A stretch of DNA of 64,000 nucleotides. Origin: Micromonospora sp. ATCC 39149. Its GTDB lineage: Bacteria; Actinomycetota; Actinomycetes; Mycobacteriales; Micromonosporaceae. Below, piece by piece: positions 43,861 through 52,556 of the stretch; position 1 is the stretch's first letter, and each line of letters starts with the position of its first letter. The DNA lies in assembly GCF_000158815.1 (NCBI RefSeq), contig NZ_GG657738.1, positions 4,630,773-4,694,772 of the forward strand. The letters are read 5' to 3'. The notes beneath the pieces were generated by a model. The model made no database searches and had not been told where the DNA came from. It was given only the letters and a program-made list of their open reading frames with translations. The position numbers and the translations under genes were made by a program.

Positions 43861-44864
43861 CGGCCCGCCGTCAGGGGCAGCGGGCGGGGGGAGCCGGTGC
43901 CGCGTAGCCGGGCGATCAGGCCGGCGGCCGCGCCGGCCACGATGGCGAGCTGGGCCACCAGGTGCACGCCGACGAACCAGACCAGGAAGGCCCCGCCGCG
44001 CTCGCGTCGGACGAACGGCAGCAGCCCCGGGTCGGCGAGCAGGAAAAGCCCGAAACAGGCCAGAGGTACGGCGAGCAGCGCCGGGTGCAGGATGCCCAGC
44101 AGCAGTGTGGCCGGCACCAGCGGAGCGGCCAGCACGCCGAGTGCGGGATTGACCGCGACGCTGCCGGCGCGCATCCGGTGCGCTCCGGCGAACGCCGCCA
44201 GCGGCAGCGAGCGACGGTACTGCTCGCGCAGCATGGCTGCGAACCCGGCGCAGTCGTCGTGCCGGCCGACCACGGTGTCGGTGAGTCTGATTCCGGTCAC
44301 TCGGGCGAGCCGGTCGCTGTACTCGACGTCCTCGGCGTCGCGCAGTCCCTCGTGGAACGGGCCGGCGGCGAGGAACGCGGCGCGCCGCACCGCGGCCAGC
44401 GCGAAGATCGCGGTGTTGACCCGGCCCACGCTGCGCCGTCGCCACCAGTGCGCGTGCAGCACCCTGTAGTGCTCGATCGGTCCGTCGTCGTAGAGCGGGT
44501 GGGTGTCGTAGGTGCCGTGCACGCAGCCGCAGGTGGGGTCCGCGGCGAGCACCGCCAGGGCGTTGGCGATGGCGTCGGGGAACAGCGCCACGTCGGAGTC
44601 GACGAAGAAGAGGATCTCGCCGGTGGCCGCCCGCGCGCCGATGTTGCGGGCCGCCGACACGCCCCGGTTGCCGCCACCCTCGATCACCCGGCACGGGTAT
44701 CGGGCCGCGATGTCGCGGGACCGGTCGGTCGAGCCGTCGTCGACGACGATGACCTCGTATGGCCGGTGGGTCTGCGCGAACACGGCGTCCAGGCACGCAC
44801 CGAGCGTCTTCTCGTAGTTGTAGTTCGGCACGATGACCGAAACTCTCTGCCCATCAGCGGCCAT
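43857..44864 (-). CDS. GT2 glycosyltransferase with membrane tail
   Basis: ATG 44864 sits behind GGGAGAGG and gives 335 aa (MAADGQRVSVIVPNYNYEKT). GT-A motifs are EVIVVDDGSTDRS and FFVDSDVAL (DxD). The C-terminal half has several hydrophobic helices. It is the first gene of the long minus-strand operon, driven by the promoter at 44924-44959. In-frame ATGs further upstream lack a ribosome site. Confidence 0.85.
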   Translation of the reverse strand: MAADGQRVSVIVPNYNYEKTLGACLDAVFAQTHRPYEVIVVDDGSTDRSRDIAARYPCRVIEGGGNRGVSAARNIGARAATGEILFFVDSDVALFPDAIANALAVLAADPTCGCVHGTYDTHPLYDDGPIEHYRVLHAHWWRRRSVGRVNTAIFALAAVRRAAFLAAGPFHEGLRDAEDVEYSDRLARVTGIRLTDTVVGRHDDCAGFAAMLREQYRRSLPLAAFAGAHRMRAGSVAVNPALGVLAAPLVPATLLLGILHPALLAVPLACFGLFLLADPGLLPFVRRERGGAFLVWFVGVHLVAQLAIVAGAAAGLIARLRGTGSPRPLPLTAGR

Positions 44865-44923
44865 TCGGCCTCTCCCTCTCATGCCCGACGCCATGTCGAC
44901 GTCGATGAATACCGGCGCTCTCG

Positions 44924-44959
44924 ACGTTAGGGATCGCCATTCCTCGGGCCAAGGTGGCG
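44924..44959 (-). promoter_or_regulatory. Promoter of GT2 operon with shared SARP-like element
   Basis: Minus strand: CGCCACCTTGGCC (44959-44947), with TTGGCC as -35, 17-base spacer, TAACGT -10 (44929-44924), 60 bases before the start. The 13-mer is identical to that upstream of the SARP gene. Confidence 0.65.
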
Positions 44960-45050
44960 CATCCTCATTCGGATGGGATTTCCTCGAAGGTGGAAGGTCG
45001 ATCTACGACCATCAGTGCATGGGGTATCTCGGCAGCGGGAAACCGGCAGA

Positions 45051-45094
45051 GAAAAAGGGCGTTCCGCACGTCTGTCACGACGTGCGGAACGCCC
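45051..45094 (-). terminator. Intrinsic terminator of SARP transcript
   Basis: GGGCGTTCCGCACGT and ACGTGCGGAACGCCC pair over 15 bp around an 8-base loop (45057-45094). Read on the minus strand it is followed by TTTTTC, a classical Rho-independent terminator for the genes at 45125-46104. Confidence 0.85.
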
Positions 45095-45124
45095 TCGAAC
45101 GATGGGGAGTACGGGTGGTGGCGC

Positions 45125-45352
45125 TCAGCTGCGGTGGGCGGTGTACAGCAGGATCGGGGGGCAGTCGTCGGCGACCGCCAGCAGGTGTCGCTGGAGGCGG
45201 CGCAGGGTGCGCCGGCAGCGGCTGCCCAGCGACAGGCGGGCGGGTGGCAGGGGACCCGTCACCGGTGGGCCGACCGAGGGTCGATCGTCGGCGGGTCGGC
45301 GGGGGGCGGGTGGGGTCGAGGCTGGACGCTCCAGCGGGATCGTGATGGTCAT
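45125..45352 (-). CDS. Small protein of unknown function, 75 aa
   Basis: ATG 45352 has a GGAGGGAG ribosome site and lies 41 bases after the SARP gene, before a strong terminator. The product is Pro/Arg-rich in its first half and ends LRRLQRHLLAVADDCPPILL then YTAHRS, with two cysteines. It could be a small regulator or a peptide substrate. Its good ribosome site and terminator argue for real expression. No family was recognised. Confidence 0.55.
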   Translation of the reverse strand: MTITIPLERPASTPPAPRRPADDRPSVGPPVTGPLPPARLSLGSRCRRTLRRLQRHLLAVADDCPPILLYTAHRS

Positions 45353-45393
45353 GCTGCTCCCTCCATGGGTGGGCGGTCGTGTTCGGCCGGCGG

Positions 45394-46104
45394 TCACACC
45401 TGCGCCAGCCGGTCCTGGGCGAGTTCGTCCCACCGCAGCGCCGCCGCGGTGATGCCGAGCTTGCGGTGGCAGTCGGCCAGGGCGGCGAAGGGGACCGGGT
45501 CGTACGGATCCACCTCCAACGCCCGGCGGTTCCAGCGGATCGCGGTCCACCAGTCCTCGGCCTCCAGCGCCAGGTCACTGAGGAGCCGCAGTGCGTGCAG
45601 GGCGCGGGTGCGGCACCACTCCCGCTCGGCCACCGCCCACTCCGCGTCCTGCGCGGGGAGCAGGTCACCCCGGTAGACCTCCACCGCGCGCCGTAGGTGC
45701 CCGGCGGCCAGCGCCCGGTCGCCGGCGGCGAGTGCGGCGTTGGCGGCGGTGATCCGTCGTTCGAAGGAGGCCACGTCGATCCAGAGCTGGTCGGTCTGGA
45801 GCAGGTAGCCACCGTCCACCGAGGCGATCCGCACCGGGGCGTGGCCCTCGCCCGTCGGGCAGAGGGCGCGCCGGGCCCCGTGCACCGCGGCCTTCACCGA
45901 AGTGGTGCCGGCCGACGGCGGCAGGTGCGGCCACAGCGCCGAGCGGAGGGTGTCCCGGCTGACCGGCCGGCCCCGGTGCAGCAGCAGGTATTGCACCAGC
46001 GCCTGGGACCGGCCGGCCCGCCAGTTGGTGACGGTGCGACCGTCAATGGTGATCCGGAATCCGCCGAGTAGTTCGACGCTCGACGGGGCTGTGTTGTCTG
46101 ACAT
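45394..46104 (-). CDS. SARP-type transcriptional activator
   Basis: The 236-aa protein has an OmpR-like winged helix (GGFRITIDGRTVTNWRAGRS, SRDTLRSALWPHLPPSAGTT) and a bacterial transcriptional activation (BTAD) domain (WIDVASFERRITAANAAL). This is the small Streptomyces antibiotic regulatory protein layout without extra ATPase. SARPs bind direct repeats overlapping -35 and activate biosynthetic genes. Its own promoter and two others in the locus share a 13-base element, suggesting it controls the locus and itself. Confidence 0.85.
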   Translation of the reverse strand: MSDNTAPSSVELLGGFRITIDGRTVTNWRAGRSQALVQYLLLHRGRPVSRDTLRSALWPHLPPSAGTTSVKAAVHGARRALCPTGEGHAPVRIASVDGGYLLQTDQLWIDVASFERRITAANAALAAGDRALAAGHLRRAVEVYRGDLLPAQDAEWAVAEREWCRTRALHALRLLSDLALEAEDWWTAIRWNRRALEVDPYDPVPFAALADCHRKLGITAAALRWDELAQDRLAQV

Positions 46105-46151
46105 ATTGCTCCACCACGATCTGCCGTTCCCTGGGTGGGGGTGACCTGCCG

Positions 46152-46188
46152 ACCGTAAATTGCTTACGCTGGGGAGGCCAAGGTGGCG
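46152..46188 (-). promoter_or_regulatory. SARP gene promoter with shared element
   Basis: Minus strand: CGCCACCTTGGCC (46188-46176), spacer of 18, TACGGT (46157-46152) about 48 bases before the SARP start. Autoregulation is inferred from identity of the element with the GT2 operon promoter. Confidence 0.6.
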
Positions 46189-46258
46189 AAATCAACGTGC
46201 CGGCGAAAGTGGAGGTAGGTGGTAGTCGTTCTGCGACCATCGTCGTAGGTGTAAGTCA

Positions 46259-46281
46259 GTGACTCGGATGAACCGAGTCAC
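46259..46281 (+). promoter_or_regulatory. Inverted repeat upstream of UbiA gene
   Basis: GTGACTCGG, five bases (ATGAA), CCGAGTCAC: perfect 9-bp arms ending 24 bases before the ATG at 46306. It may be an operator or a leader hairpin. Confidence 0.5.
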
Positions 46282-46305
46282 AGGTTTCACGCCCACGATA
46301 TTCAC

Positions 46306-47256
46306 ATGACCTACCACTCGGTTATTCGGTTCGACCGGTACTCCCGGTCCGCGGGTGTCGTACGGCCGTCGACGGTGGCGGTCGCGGAAGGCTGCCGATA
46401 CCTGGCGGCGAGTTGGCGGGAAGCCCGCCCAGTCGTGCAGGTCGTCTTCCAGCTGCGTTTTCTCGCGGGCGCGGCCGTGGCCGCCCCGCAGGCGGTGCTG
46501 ACCCGGCCCGGGTCGCTGCTGGTGGGCGCGTTCGCCTGGCTCTGCGCGACCTGGTTCGTCTACCTGCTGAACGGGCTCTCCGACCAGGTGGAGGACCGGC
46601 GCAACGGCTCGCTGCGACCGCTCGCCAGCGGAACGCTCCCGGTCGGCGTCGCTCGGCGGACCGCAGTCGCCCTGGCCGGGCTCGCACTGCTGTCGGCGGC
46701 GGCGGTCTCGGCGCGTCTTGCCGGGCTGGTGGCGCTGATGTTGACCCTCGGCTGGCTCTACTCGGCCGGTCCCCGGCCGCAGAAGGGCAACATGGCCGGC
46801 TTCGTGCTGGTGGTGGCGTCCGGCGGGATCGTCACCTACCTGGCCGGAGCCGCCGCGGCAGGTGGGCCGGTGCGCCCGGAGCTGATGGTGCTGATGGTGG
46901 CGATGTCGCTGTGGATGGCGCTGGCCGGCACCACCAAGGACCTCTCCGACGTGGACGGTGACCGGGTGGCCGGCCGGCGTACCCTGCCGGTGCTGCTGGG
47001 CGACGGGGCCGCCCGCCGGCTGATGGCCGTCCTGGTGGCGGTGGCCGGCGGTGTGCTGCTGGCCGGTGCCCTGCTGCTGGCCCCGGTGCTGGTCCTGCCG
47101 GCGGTGGTGCTGGCCTTCGGCGCGGCCGGGGTGGTCGGTTGCCTGCTCCTCGGCGCCGGTGCCACCGGGCGCCGCCGCCAGCGCCGCCCGTATCGGCTCT
47201 TCATGATCAGCCAGTACGCGGTGCACCTGAGCGTGCTGGGGGCTTTTCCGGGTTGA
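46306..47256 (+). CDS. UbiA-family prenyltransferase
   Basis: The 316-aa protein has about eight transmembrane helices and both Asp-rich sites: NGLSDQVEDRRNGSLRPLAS and KDLSDVDGDRVAGRRTLPV, which bind prenyl diphosphate through magnesium. It should transfer a prenyl chain to an aromatic or other polar acceptor. It is transcribed divergently from the SARP gene, and the two-component pair follows. Confidence 0.85.
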   Translation: MTYHSVIRFDRYSRSAGVVRPSTVAVAEGCRYLAASWREARPVVQVVFQLRFLAGAAVAAPQAVLTRPGSLLVGAFAWLCATWFVYLLNGLSDQVEDRRNGSLRPLASGTLPVGVARRTAVALAGLALLSAAAVSARLAGLVALMLTLGWLYSAGPRPQKGNMAGFVLVVASGGIVTYLAGAAAAGGPVRPELMVLMVAMSLWMALAGTTKDLSDVDGDRVAGRRTLPVLLGDGAARRLMAVLVAVAGGVLLAGALLLAPVLVLPAVVLAFGAAGVVGCLLLGAGATGRRRQRRPYRLFMISQYAVHLSVLGAFPG

Positions 47257-47382
47257 CGGTGGCCGGGTCGAAGGCGCAAAAGTCGGGTGTGGACGGTCAC
47301 ATCCGTCGCCTCCGGAGGAGGGCCTACGCTGCGCGACAGGCGCGCTACCGTGGTAGCCTCTGCCGAGATAGCGGGGGGGTCC

Positions 47383-48465
47383 GTGGCGAAGCCATACGCG
47401 ATGCAGCCCGTGACAGAGGCCGAACTGTCCTCGATGGCGCGGGAGATCGTCGAAGCGTTTCATCGCTCACTGAGTCAACAGGAAAGCGAACTGGCCAACG
47501 GTCCCGATGTCCTGGCGCAGCTCGCGGCGCAGGTCCGGGCGGTGCTCAACGATGTCGCGGCCCGGGTGTCCATGACCGAGGTGCCCCCGATGGATCTGGT
47601 CGGCGAGGCTCGGCTGTTCACCGTCGACATCGGTGCCGACCGCGCCCGGCGCGGCATCCACCCGGTCCAGTCGCTCCGTGCCGCGACCACCCTCTTCGAG
47701 GTGATGCTGCCGGTCATCACGCGCGACCTGCCGGCCACGGACAGCGCCGGGGCGCTCCGGCTCAGCCGCGCGTTGCACGAGGCGATCATGGCTCGGGTCG
47801 CGCTGGCCTCGCTGTCGTATGTGGGGTTCCTGATGCAGAAGTTGCAGGCGTCCCGGCAGGAGGAGCGCAATCGGATCGCCCGGGAGCTGCACGACCGGGT
47901 CCTGCACGAGATGGGGCTCACCCTGCACCGGCTCGACCTGCACCGGCACTACGCCGACCGCGATCTGGAGCAGGCCCGGGCCAAGATCGACGCAGCCATC
48001 GAGTCACTGGACGAGGCGGTCCGTACGGTGCGTGGCCTCTCTGCCGAACTCCGTCGTTCGGTGGGCGAGTACGGGCTGGAACGTACCCTGCGCGGCTACC
48101 TGGAGGCCAACGTGCCGCCCTCGGTGCGGTACTCGCTGGTGGCAAACGGTGACCTCAAGGTGCTCCCGCCCGACGTGCTGGAGGAGCTGTACCTGATCCT
48201 GCGGGAGGCCGCCCGCAACGCGGTGCGGCATGCCGCACCGTCCCGGCTGGACATCGTGGTCGACGTGGGGGACAACGCGGTGGCCGCCACGGTGGCCGAC
48301 GACGGGTGCGGCTTCGACACCACCGACCCGGACTGTGCCCGGGGTGGCCTGCCGTCGATGTACGAGCGGGCCCTGTTGCTGCACGGCGAGGTCGAGCTGA
48401 TCAGCGCGCCTGGCCAGGGCACCCGGGTCGAGGTGCGGATCCCGTTCGCCGAGGCGGGCCTGTGA
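47383..48465 (+). CDS. Cytoplasmic sensor histidine kinase
   Basis: GTG 47383, behind a G-rich ribosome site, gives 360 aa; the longer frame starts at GTG 47287. There are no transmembrane helices. Helical residues ~1-170 form a sensing region, then HisKA_3 with ERNRIARELHDRVLHEMGL and HATPase with LREAARNAVRHAAPS and DDGCGFD. It overlaps the response regulator by four bases (GTGA), so the pair is cognate. Confidence 0.85.
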   Translation: MAKPYAMQPVTEAELSSMAREIVEAFHRSLSQQESELANGPDVLAQLAAQVRAVLNDVAARVSMTEVPPMDLVGEARLFTVDIGADRARRGIHPVQSLRAATTLFEVMLPVITRDLPATDSAGALRLSRALHEAIMARVALASLSYVGFLMQKLQASRQEERNRIARELHDRVLHEMGLTLHRLDLHRHYADRDLEQARAKIDAAIESLDEAVRTVRGLSAELRRSVGEYGLERTLRGYLEANVPPSVRYSLVANGDLKVLPPDVLEELYLILREAARNAVRHAAPSRLDIVVDVGDNAVAATVADDGCGFDTTDPDCARGGLPSMYERALLLHGEVELISAPGQGTRVEVRIPFAEAGL

Positions 48466-49145
48466 ACGCCCCGGTCCGGTCGCAGATCCGGGTGTGCCTG
48501 GCCGACGACCACACCCTGCTGCGGGACGGTATCCGGGAGATGCTCTCCACCGAGCCGGAGTTCGCGGTCGTCGGCGAGGCGTCCTCCGGGCCGGAGGCGG
48601 TGGCCCTCGCGGTGCGGCTGCGCCCGGACGTGCTGCTGCTCGACGTCGAGATGCCGGGTCCGGGTGCGGCGGCGGTGATTCGACAGGTCCGACGGACCGC
48701 ATCCGAAACCCGGGTGATCGTGTTGACCATGCACGACGACCCGGACATGGTGCACGAGCTGTTGGAGGCGGGCGCCGTCGCGTACCTGCTCAAGACGATC
48801 CTGCGGGACGACCTGGTCGCCGCGGTGCGCTCGGTGGTCCGCCGTCCCACACAGAGCGTCCTGCTGGCGGTCTCCCGAGAGACGGTGGAGCGGCTGGACC
48901 GGCAGAAGCCGCGAACGAACGGCACTCCGTTGACCTCGCGGGAGCTGGAGGTGCTCCGGCTCACCGCAGAGGCGATGAGCAACGCGCAGATCGCCAGCCG
49001 GCTCTTCATCACCGAGGCCACGGTCAAGCGGCACCTGACCAACATCTACGCCAAGTTGCAGGCGGTGTCCCGGGTGGACGCCATCCGCAAGGCAACCGCC
49101 GCCCGGCTGATCAAACCGATGGACGACAGGCCCACCGCCCGCTGA
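48462..49145 (+). CDS. NarL/FixJ-family response regulator
   Basis: GTG 48462 gives 227 aa. The receiver domain has CLADDHTLLRDGIREML and phosphoacceptor Asp in VLLLDVEMPG; the LuxR HTH reads LTSRELEVLRLTAEAMSNAQ with TVKRHLTNIYAKL. The longer frame upstream lies inside the kinase gene and was rejected. Confidence 0.9.
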   Translation: MNAPVRSQIRVCLADDHTLLRDGIREMLSTEPEFAVVGEASSGPEAVALAVRLRPDVLLLDVEMPGPGAAAVIRQVRRTASETRVIVLTMHDDPDMVHELLEAGAVAYLLKTILRDDLVAAVRSVVRRPTQSVLLAVSRETVERLDRQKPRTNGTPLTSRELEVLRLTAEAMSNAQIASRLFITEATVKRHLTNIYAKLQAVSRVDAIRKATAARLIKPMDDRPTAR

Positions 49146-49300
49146 CGACCCGCGGCGCTCCCGGTGAGGTATGACCAGGCCATGACCGGCGTCACTTAGG
49201 TTTGTCCGGTCGGATGTCGTCGAGGTTTGACCCGGTGTGTCCCCCGGCTCCGAGCCGGCGGGAGGGGCGCCGGGCCAGTCTCCGGAGCTGGGAGCGCCGC

Positions 49301-50560
49301 ATGTCTGGGTGGAGGGAGTCCCGCTACTTTCAACTGGTGGTCAGCCAGACCCGGGATTTCGCGGTCTGGCCGATCGGTCGACGGCCACCCGAGGGATGGC
49401 GGATCGTGCCGTTCGCCGGGAGCATCCAGGCCTGCGGCCGGCAGGTGGCGGAGCGGACCGGCGCGGTGCGGGCCAGCGACGCGGCCCGTCCCGTGGCGAC
49501 CGACATGAGCCTCGTCGGCCTGCTACGTAAGGCGGCGGGGGAGCAGCCCGATGCGCCCGCGCTGGGCGCCGGCCACCTGCGGCTGTCCTACCGGCGGCTG
49601 TGGGAGTCGGTCGACGACGTCGCCGACCGGTTGGTGGCGGCCGGGGCCGGTCCCGGCCGGCGGGTCGCTGTCGTCGGCGACTGCGCCGCCGACCTGATCG
49701 GCGCGGTCCTCGCGGTGCTGGCCGCCGGAGCGAGCTGTGTCCTGTGTGCCGGGAGTCGCCCGGAGGCGGCGGTGCGGGCGACCCGGCCGGAACTGGTGCT
49801 GGTCCCGGCTGGCCCCGGGGCGCCAGCCGGGTGGCCGGTGGTCCGGCAGCGCTGGCGGGGAGTGACCGGGGCGGCCTGGCAGGCCCGTGGCCGGGCCGGG
49901 TCGACGGTGGCCGCGCCTGTGGTGGACGAGCCGGAACCGTCGTTGATGGTGCCGCTTGCCGAGGACGCGGTGAGTGTGGTGTGGCGTGGTACGCAGTTGA
50001 CCTGGTTGGCCGGTGACTGCGGCCTGCCCCGGTCGGGCCATGGGGACCGGCTGCGCGTGCCGGTCCCGACGGACCCGCTGGTGGGCGCGGTGGCAGTGGC
50101 ACGCGCGTTGCTCACCGGTGCGGAACTGGTCCTGCCGGCGGTGCGGCCTGCGGGCGCGGGCGACCGGCGTGACGCGGCGGCGGGGCTGGCCCGGTGGTCG
50201 TTGCGGATCGACCGAAACGCCGGCCCGGCCGACGAGGTGGAGCTGTGCGGCTTCGCCGAAACCGCGATGGTGGCGGCGGTGGTGTCGGAGGGCGGCGCGT
50301 TGGCGCCGTTGCCGCAGCACCGGTGGCACGTCCTCGACGACGACTTCGGGCCGGTGCCGACAGGGGAGGTCGGAGAGCTGTTCCTGGCCGGTCCCATGCT
50401 GACCGTCGGGTACCTCGACCGGCCCGAGCTGACCATGGCCCGGTTCCTGCCGGATCCGCTGGGTGCCGCCGAGGGGAGCCGGATGTTCCGGACCGGGTGC
50501 CGGGCGCGGCGGTTGCCGGGACACCGGTTCGCGCTCGTCGAAGGGGATGACGGCATCTGA
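49301..50560 (+). CDS. MbtH-like domain fused to degenerate adenylation domain
   Basis: ATG 49301 (GGGAG upstream) gives 419 aa. Residues ~5-60 are MbtH-like: SRYFQLVVSQTRDFAVWPIG, then PPEGWRIVPFAGSIQACGR, with the conserved W-P and P-x-GW. The remainder follows an AMP-binding fold: LSYRRLWESVDDVADRLVAA, then GELFLAGPMLTVGYLDRPEL. The A3 phosphate loop (TSGSTGxPKG) is absent, the A7 RTGD reads RTGC, and the protein stops before the A8-A10 lid with its catalytic Lys. It is therefore unlikely to adenylate and may be a scaffold or regulator. Confidence 0.7.
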   Translation: MSGWRESRYFQLVVSQTRDFAVWPIGRRPPEGWRIVPFAGSIQACGRQVAERTGAVRASDAARPVATDMSLVGLLRKAAGEQPDAPALGAGHLRLSYRRLWESVDDVADRLVAAGAGPGRRVAVVGDCAADLIGAVLAVLAAGASCVLCAGSRPEAAVRATRPELVLVPAGPGAPAGWPVVRQRWRGVTGAAWQARGRAGSTVAAPVVDEPEPSLMVPLAEDAVSVVWRGTQLTWLAGDCGLPRSGHGDRLRVPVPTDPLVGAVAVARALLTGAELVLPAVRPAGAGDRRDAAAGLARWSLRIDRNAGPADEVELCGFAETAMVAAVVSEGGALAPLPQHRWHVLDDDFGPVPTGEVGELFLAGPMLTVGYLDRPELTMARFLPDPLGAAEGSRMFRTGCRARRLPGHRFALVEGDDGI

Positions 50561-51015
50561 CCTGCCTCAGCTCGCGGTTGGCGCATGGGTGAACCCGTCC
50601 AGGTGAGTGACCCGGCCCGTCGGGGAGGGCTGAGGAGGAAGCAGGCCCCGGACTCCGGCGGCGTGCGGCGGGTCGCCCGGTGCAACCCGCCGGACATAGC
50701 ATTGACATATCTCACTGAATGACCCTAAGGTCTTGCCGAAACGATTCGACGTCGGCGGGCGGTTCGGGCAGCGTCCGGCCGCGTACGGCGCGGGTGCCGT
50801 CGACGATACGAGCACCATCTGGTCCTGCACGGGCAGCGGGGCCAGAGATGGAGTCTGCGGGAACTGAGCCGGCCGGGCGCCGCGGGCCCGTCGTGCGCGT
50901 CTCCGGGCGCCCCCCAGGGGTGAGCGCGGTCAGGAATGGCGCGTCGTGGCGGTATGGGGATCGCCGTGGATGCCCGTACCGGAATCAGTCCATGCCGAGT
51001 GGCAGGAGCCGCATC
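50561..51015. other. Intergenic region with candidate promoter
   Basis: No gene is seen. TTGACA at 50702-50707 and TAAGGT at 50726-50731, 18 bases apart, could start the esterase transcript, leaving a leader of almost 300 bases. The intervening sequence shows no clear structure. Confidence 0.4.
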
Positions 51016-52386
51016 ATGGCAAAACGCAGACCCATTCTCGGAATCATCGCGGCTGCGGCGATCTTCGTCGTGGCCGCAGGCGCAACGGCAGTGGCCGGTG
51101 GCCTGAGCGGAACCGCGTCGGCCGCAGGGGTCGGAGCGGCTGCGACGACCGCTGGGTGCGGCAAGGCACCCACGTTGACCAGCGGCCCACGGTCCATCCA
51201 GAGCGGGGGCCAGAACCGTAGCTTCATCCTGAGGATTCCCGACAACTACGACAGGAACCACCCCTACCGGTTGATCTTCGGGTTCCACTGGAACGGCGGC
51301 ACCGCCAACGACGTGGACTCCGGCGGTTCGGACGGGGCGGCCTGGTCCTACTACGGGCTGCGGCAGCAGGCGAACAACAGCACCATCTTCGTCGCACCCC
51401 AGGGCAACAACAACGGCTGGGCCAACCCCGGCGGCCAGGACGTCACCTTCGTCGACGACATGATCAGGCAGATCCAGGCGGACCTGTGCGTCGACACCAC
51501 GCAGTTGTTCGCCCTCGGCTTCAGCTACGGCGGAGGCATGAGCTACGCCCTGGCCTGCGCCCGGGCAACCGTCTTCCGCGCGGTCGCCGTCTACGCCGGC
51601 GGGCAACTCAGTGGGTGCAGCGGCGGCACGCAACCCATCGCTTACATGGGGCTGCACGGCATCGGGGACACGGTGCTCAACATCTCCGCCGGGCGGTCCC
51701 TGCGCGACACGTTCGTGCGCAACAACGGGTGCACCCCGCAGAGCCCGCCCGAGCCGAGGCCGGGCAGCCTGACCCACATCACCACCACCTACTCCGGCTG
51801 CCGGGCCGGCTATCCGGTGGTGTGGGCCGCCTTCGACGGCGGTCACACCCCCGGCCCCGTCGACGGCGGTGGCGACAGCGGAGCCAGGACGTGGACCAAG
51901 ATCGAGGTGTGGAGGTTCTTCACCCAGTTCGGCGGCACCAGCCCGACCGCCTCGCCGACGGCCACGCCGACCGCCAGCCCGACCACCCCGCCGCCGAGCA
52001 GCACCTCGGCCGTCCGCAGCGTCTCCTCCGGTCGGTGCCTGGACGTCAACGGCGGCTCGCAGACCAACGGCGCAGCGGCGATCATCTGGGACTGCCACGG
52101 CCAGAGCAACCAGGTGTGGACCTCGACCGGCGCCCAGGAGCTGCGCGTCTTCGGCGGCAAGTGCCTTGACGTCAACGGCGCCGCCACCGCCAACGGCAGC
52201 TCGGTGATCATTTGGGATTGCAACGGCCAGTCCAACCAGAAGTGGCGGTTCAACGCCGACGGCACGATCACCGGCGTCGGTTCGGGCCGCTGTCTGGACC
52301 TGGTCAGCAGCGGCACGGCGAACGGTACGCGTGCCCAGATCTGGGACTGCAGCGGAGCGTCCAGCCAGAAATGGAGCCGCGGCTGA
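51016..52386 (+). CDS. Secreted CE1-type esterase with ricin-type tail
   Basis: ATG 51016 has AGGAG seven bases upstream and gives 456 aa. A Sec signal leads to an alpha/beta-hydrolase of the feruloyl esterase/PHB depolymerase (CE1) type with LRIPDNYDRNHPYRLIFGFH, the nucleophile elbow GFSYGGG, and a C-terminal His in FDGGHTPG. A T/P-rich linker (SPTASPTATPTASPTTPPPS) joins a ricin B trefoil with NQVWTS, NQKWRF and SQKWSR repeats. It likely removes ferulic or acetyl esters from xylan. Confidence 0.85.
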   Translation: MAKRRPILGIIAAAAIFVVAAGATAVAGGLSGTASAAGVGAAATTAGCGKAPTLTSGPRSIQSGGQNRSFILRIPDNYDRNHPYRLIFGFHWNGGTANDVDSGGSDGAAWSYYGLRQQANNSTIFVAPQGNNNGWANPGGQDVTFVDDMIRQIQADLCVDTTQLFALGFSYGGGMSYALACARATVFRAVAVYAGGQLSGCSGGTQPIAYMGLHGIGDTVLNISAGRSLRDTFVRNNGCTPQSPPEPRPGSLTHITTTYSGCRAGYPVVWAAFDGGHTPGPVDGGGDSGARTWTKIEVWRFFTQFGGTSPTASPTATPTASPTTPPPSSTSAVRSVSSGRCLDVNGGSQTNGAAAIIWDCHGQSNQVWTSTGAQELRVFGGKCLDVNGAATANGSSVIIWDCNGQSNQKWRFNADGTITGVGSGRCLDLVSSGTANGTRAQIWDCSGASSQKWSRG

Positions 52387-52436
52387 GTCCCGAACGTCGT
52401 GGGACGTAACGGCGGATCCGGCTGCGCCCCGGCAGA

Positions 52437-52464
52437 TTAGGCATTGTCGCTAGTCAATGCCTAA
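52437..52464. promoter_or_regulatory. 10-bp inverted repeat between esterase and RCC1 gene
   Basis: TTAGGCATTG, eight bases, CAATGCCTAA. Lying 50 bases after the esterase stop and about 90 before the RCC1 start, it may be a terminator for the first or an operator for the second; the AT-rich arms and 8-base spacer favour an operator. Confidence 0.45.
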
Positions 52465-52556
52465 GATCAGTGACGTGAATGGCTGGTCGCTGGCGACCTG
52501 CCGGGGCAATGCCGCCTCCATCGTGCAGAAATCGACGTTGTTTGGGAGAAAAGAAC

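Noticed and set aside
42874..44796. A 640-aa minus-strand frame spanning the flippase and GT2 genes
   Set aside because: The part above 43860 is an out-of-frame shadow of the GT2 gene with Arg/Pro/Ala-rich composition; only 42874-43860 encodes a real membrane protein.
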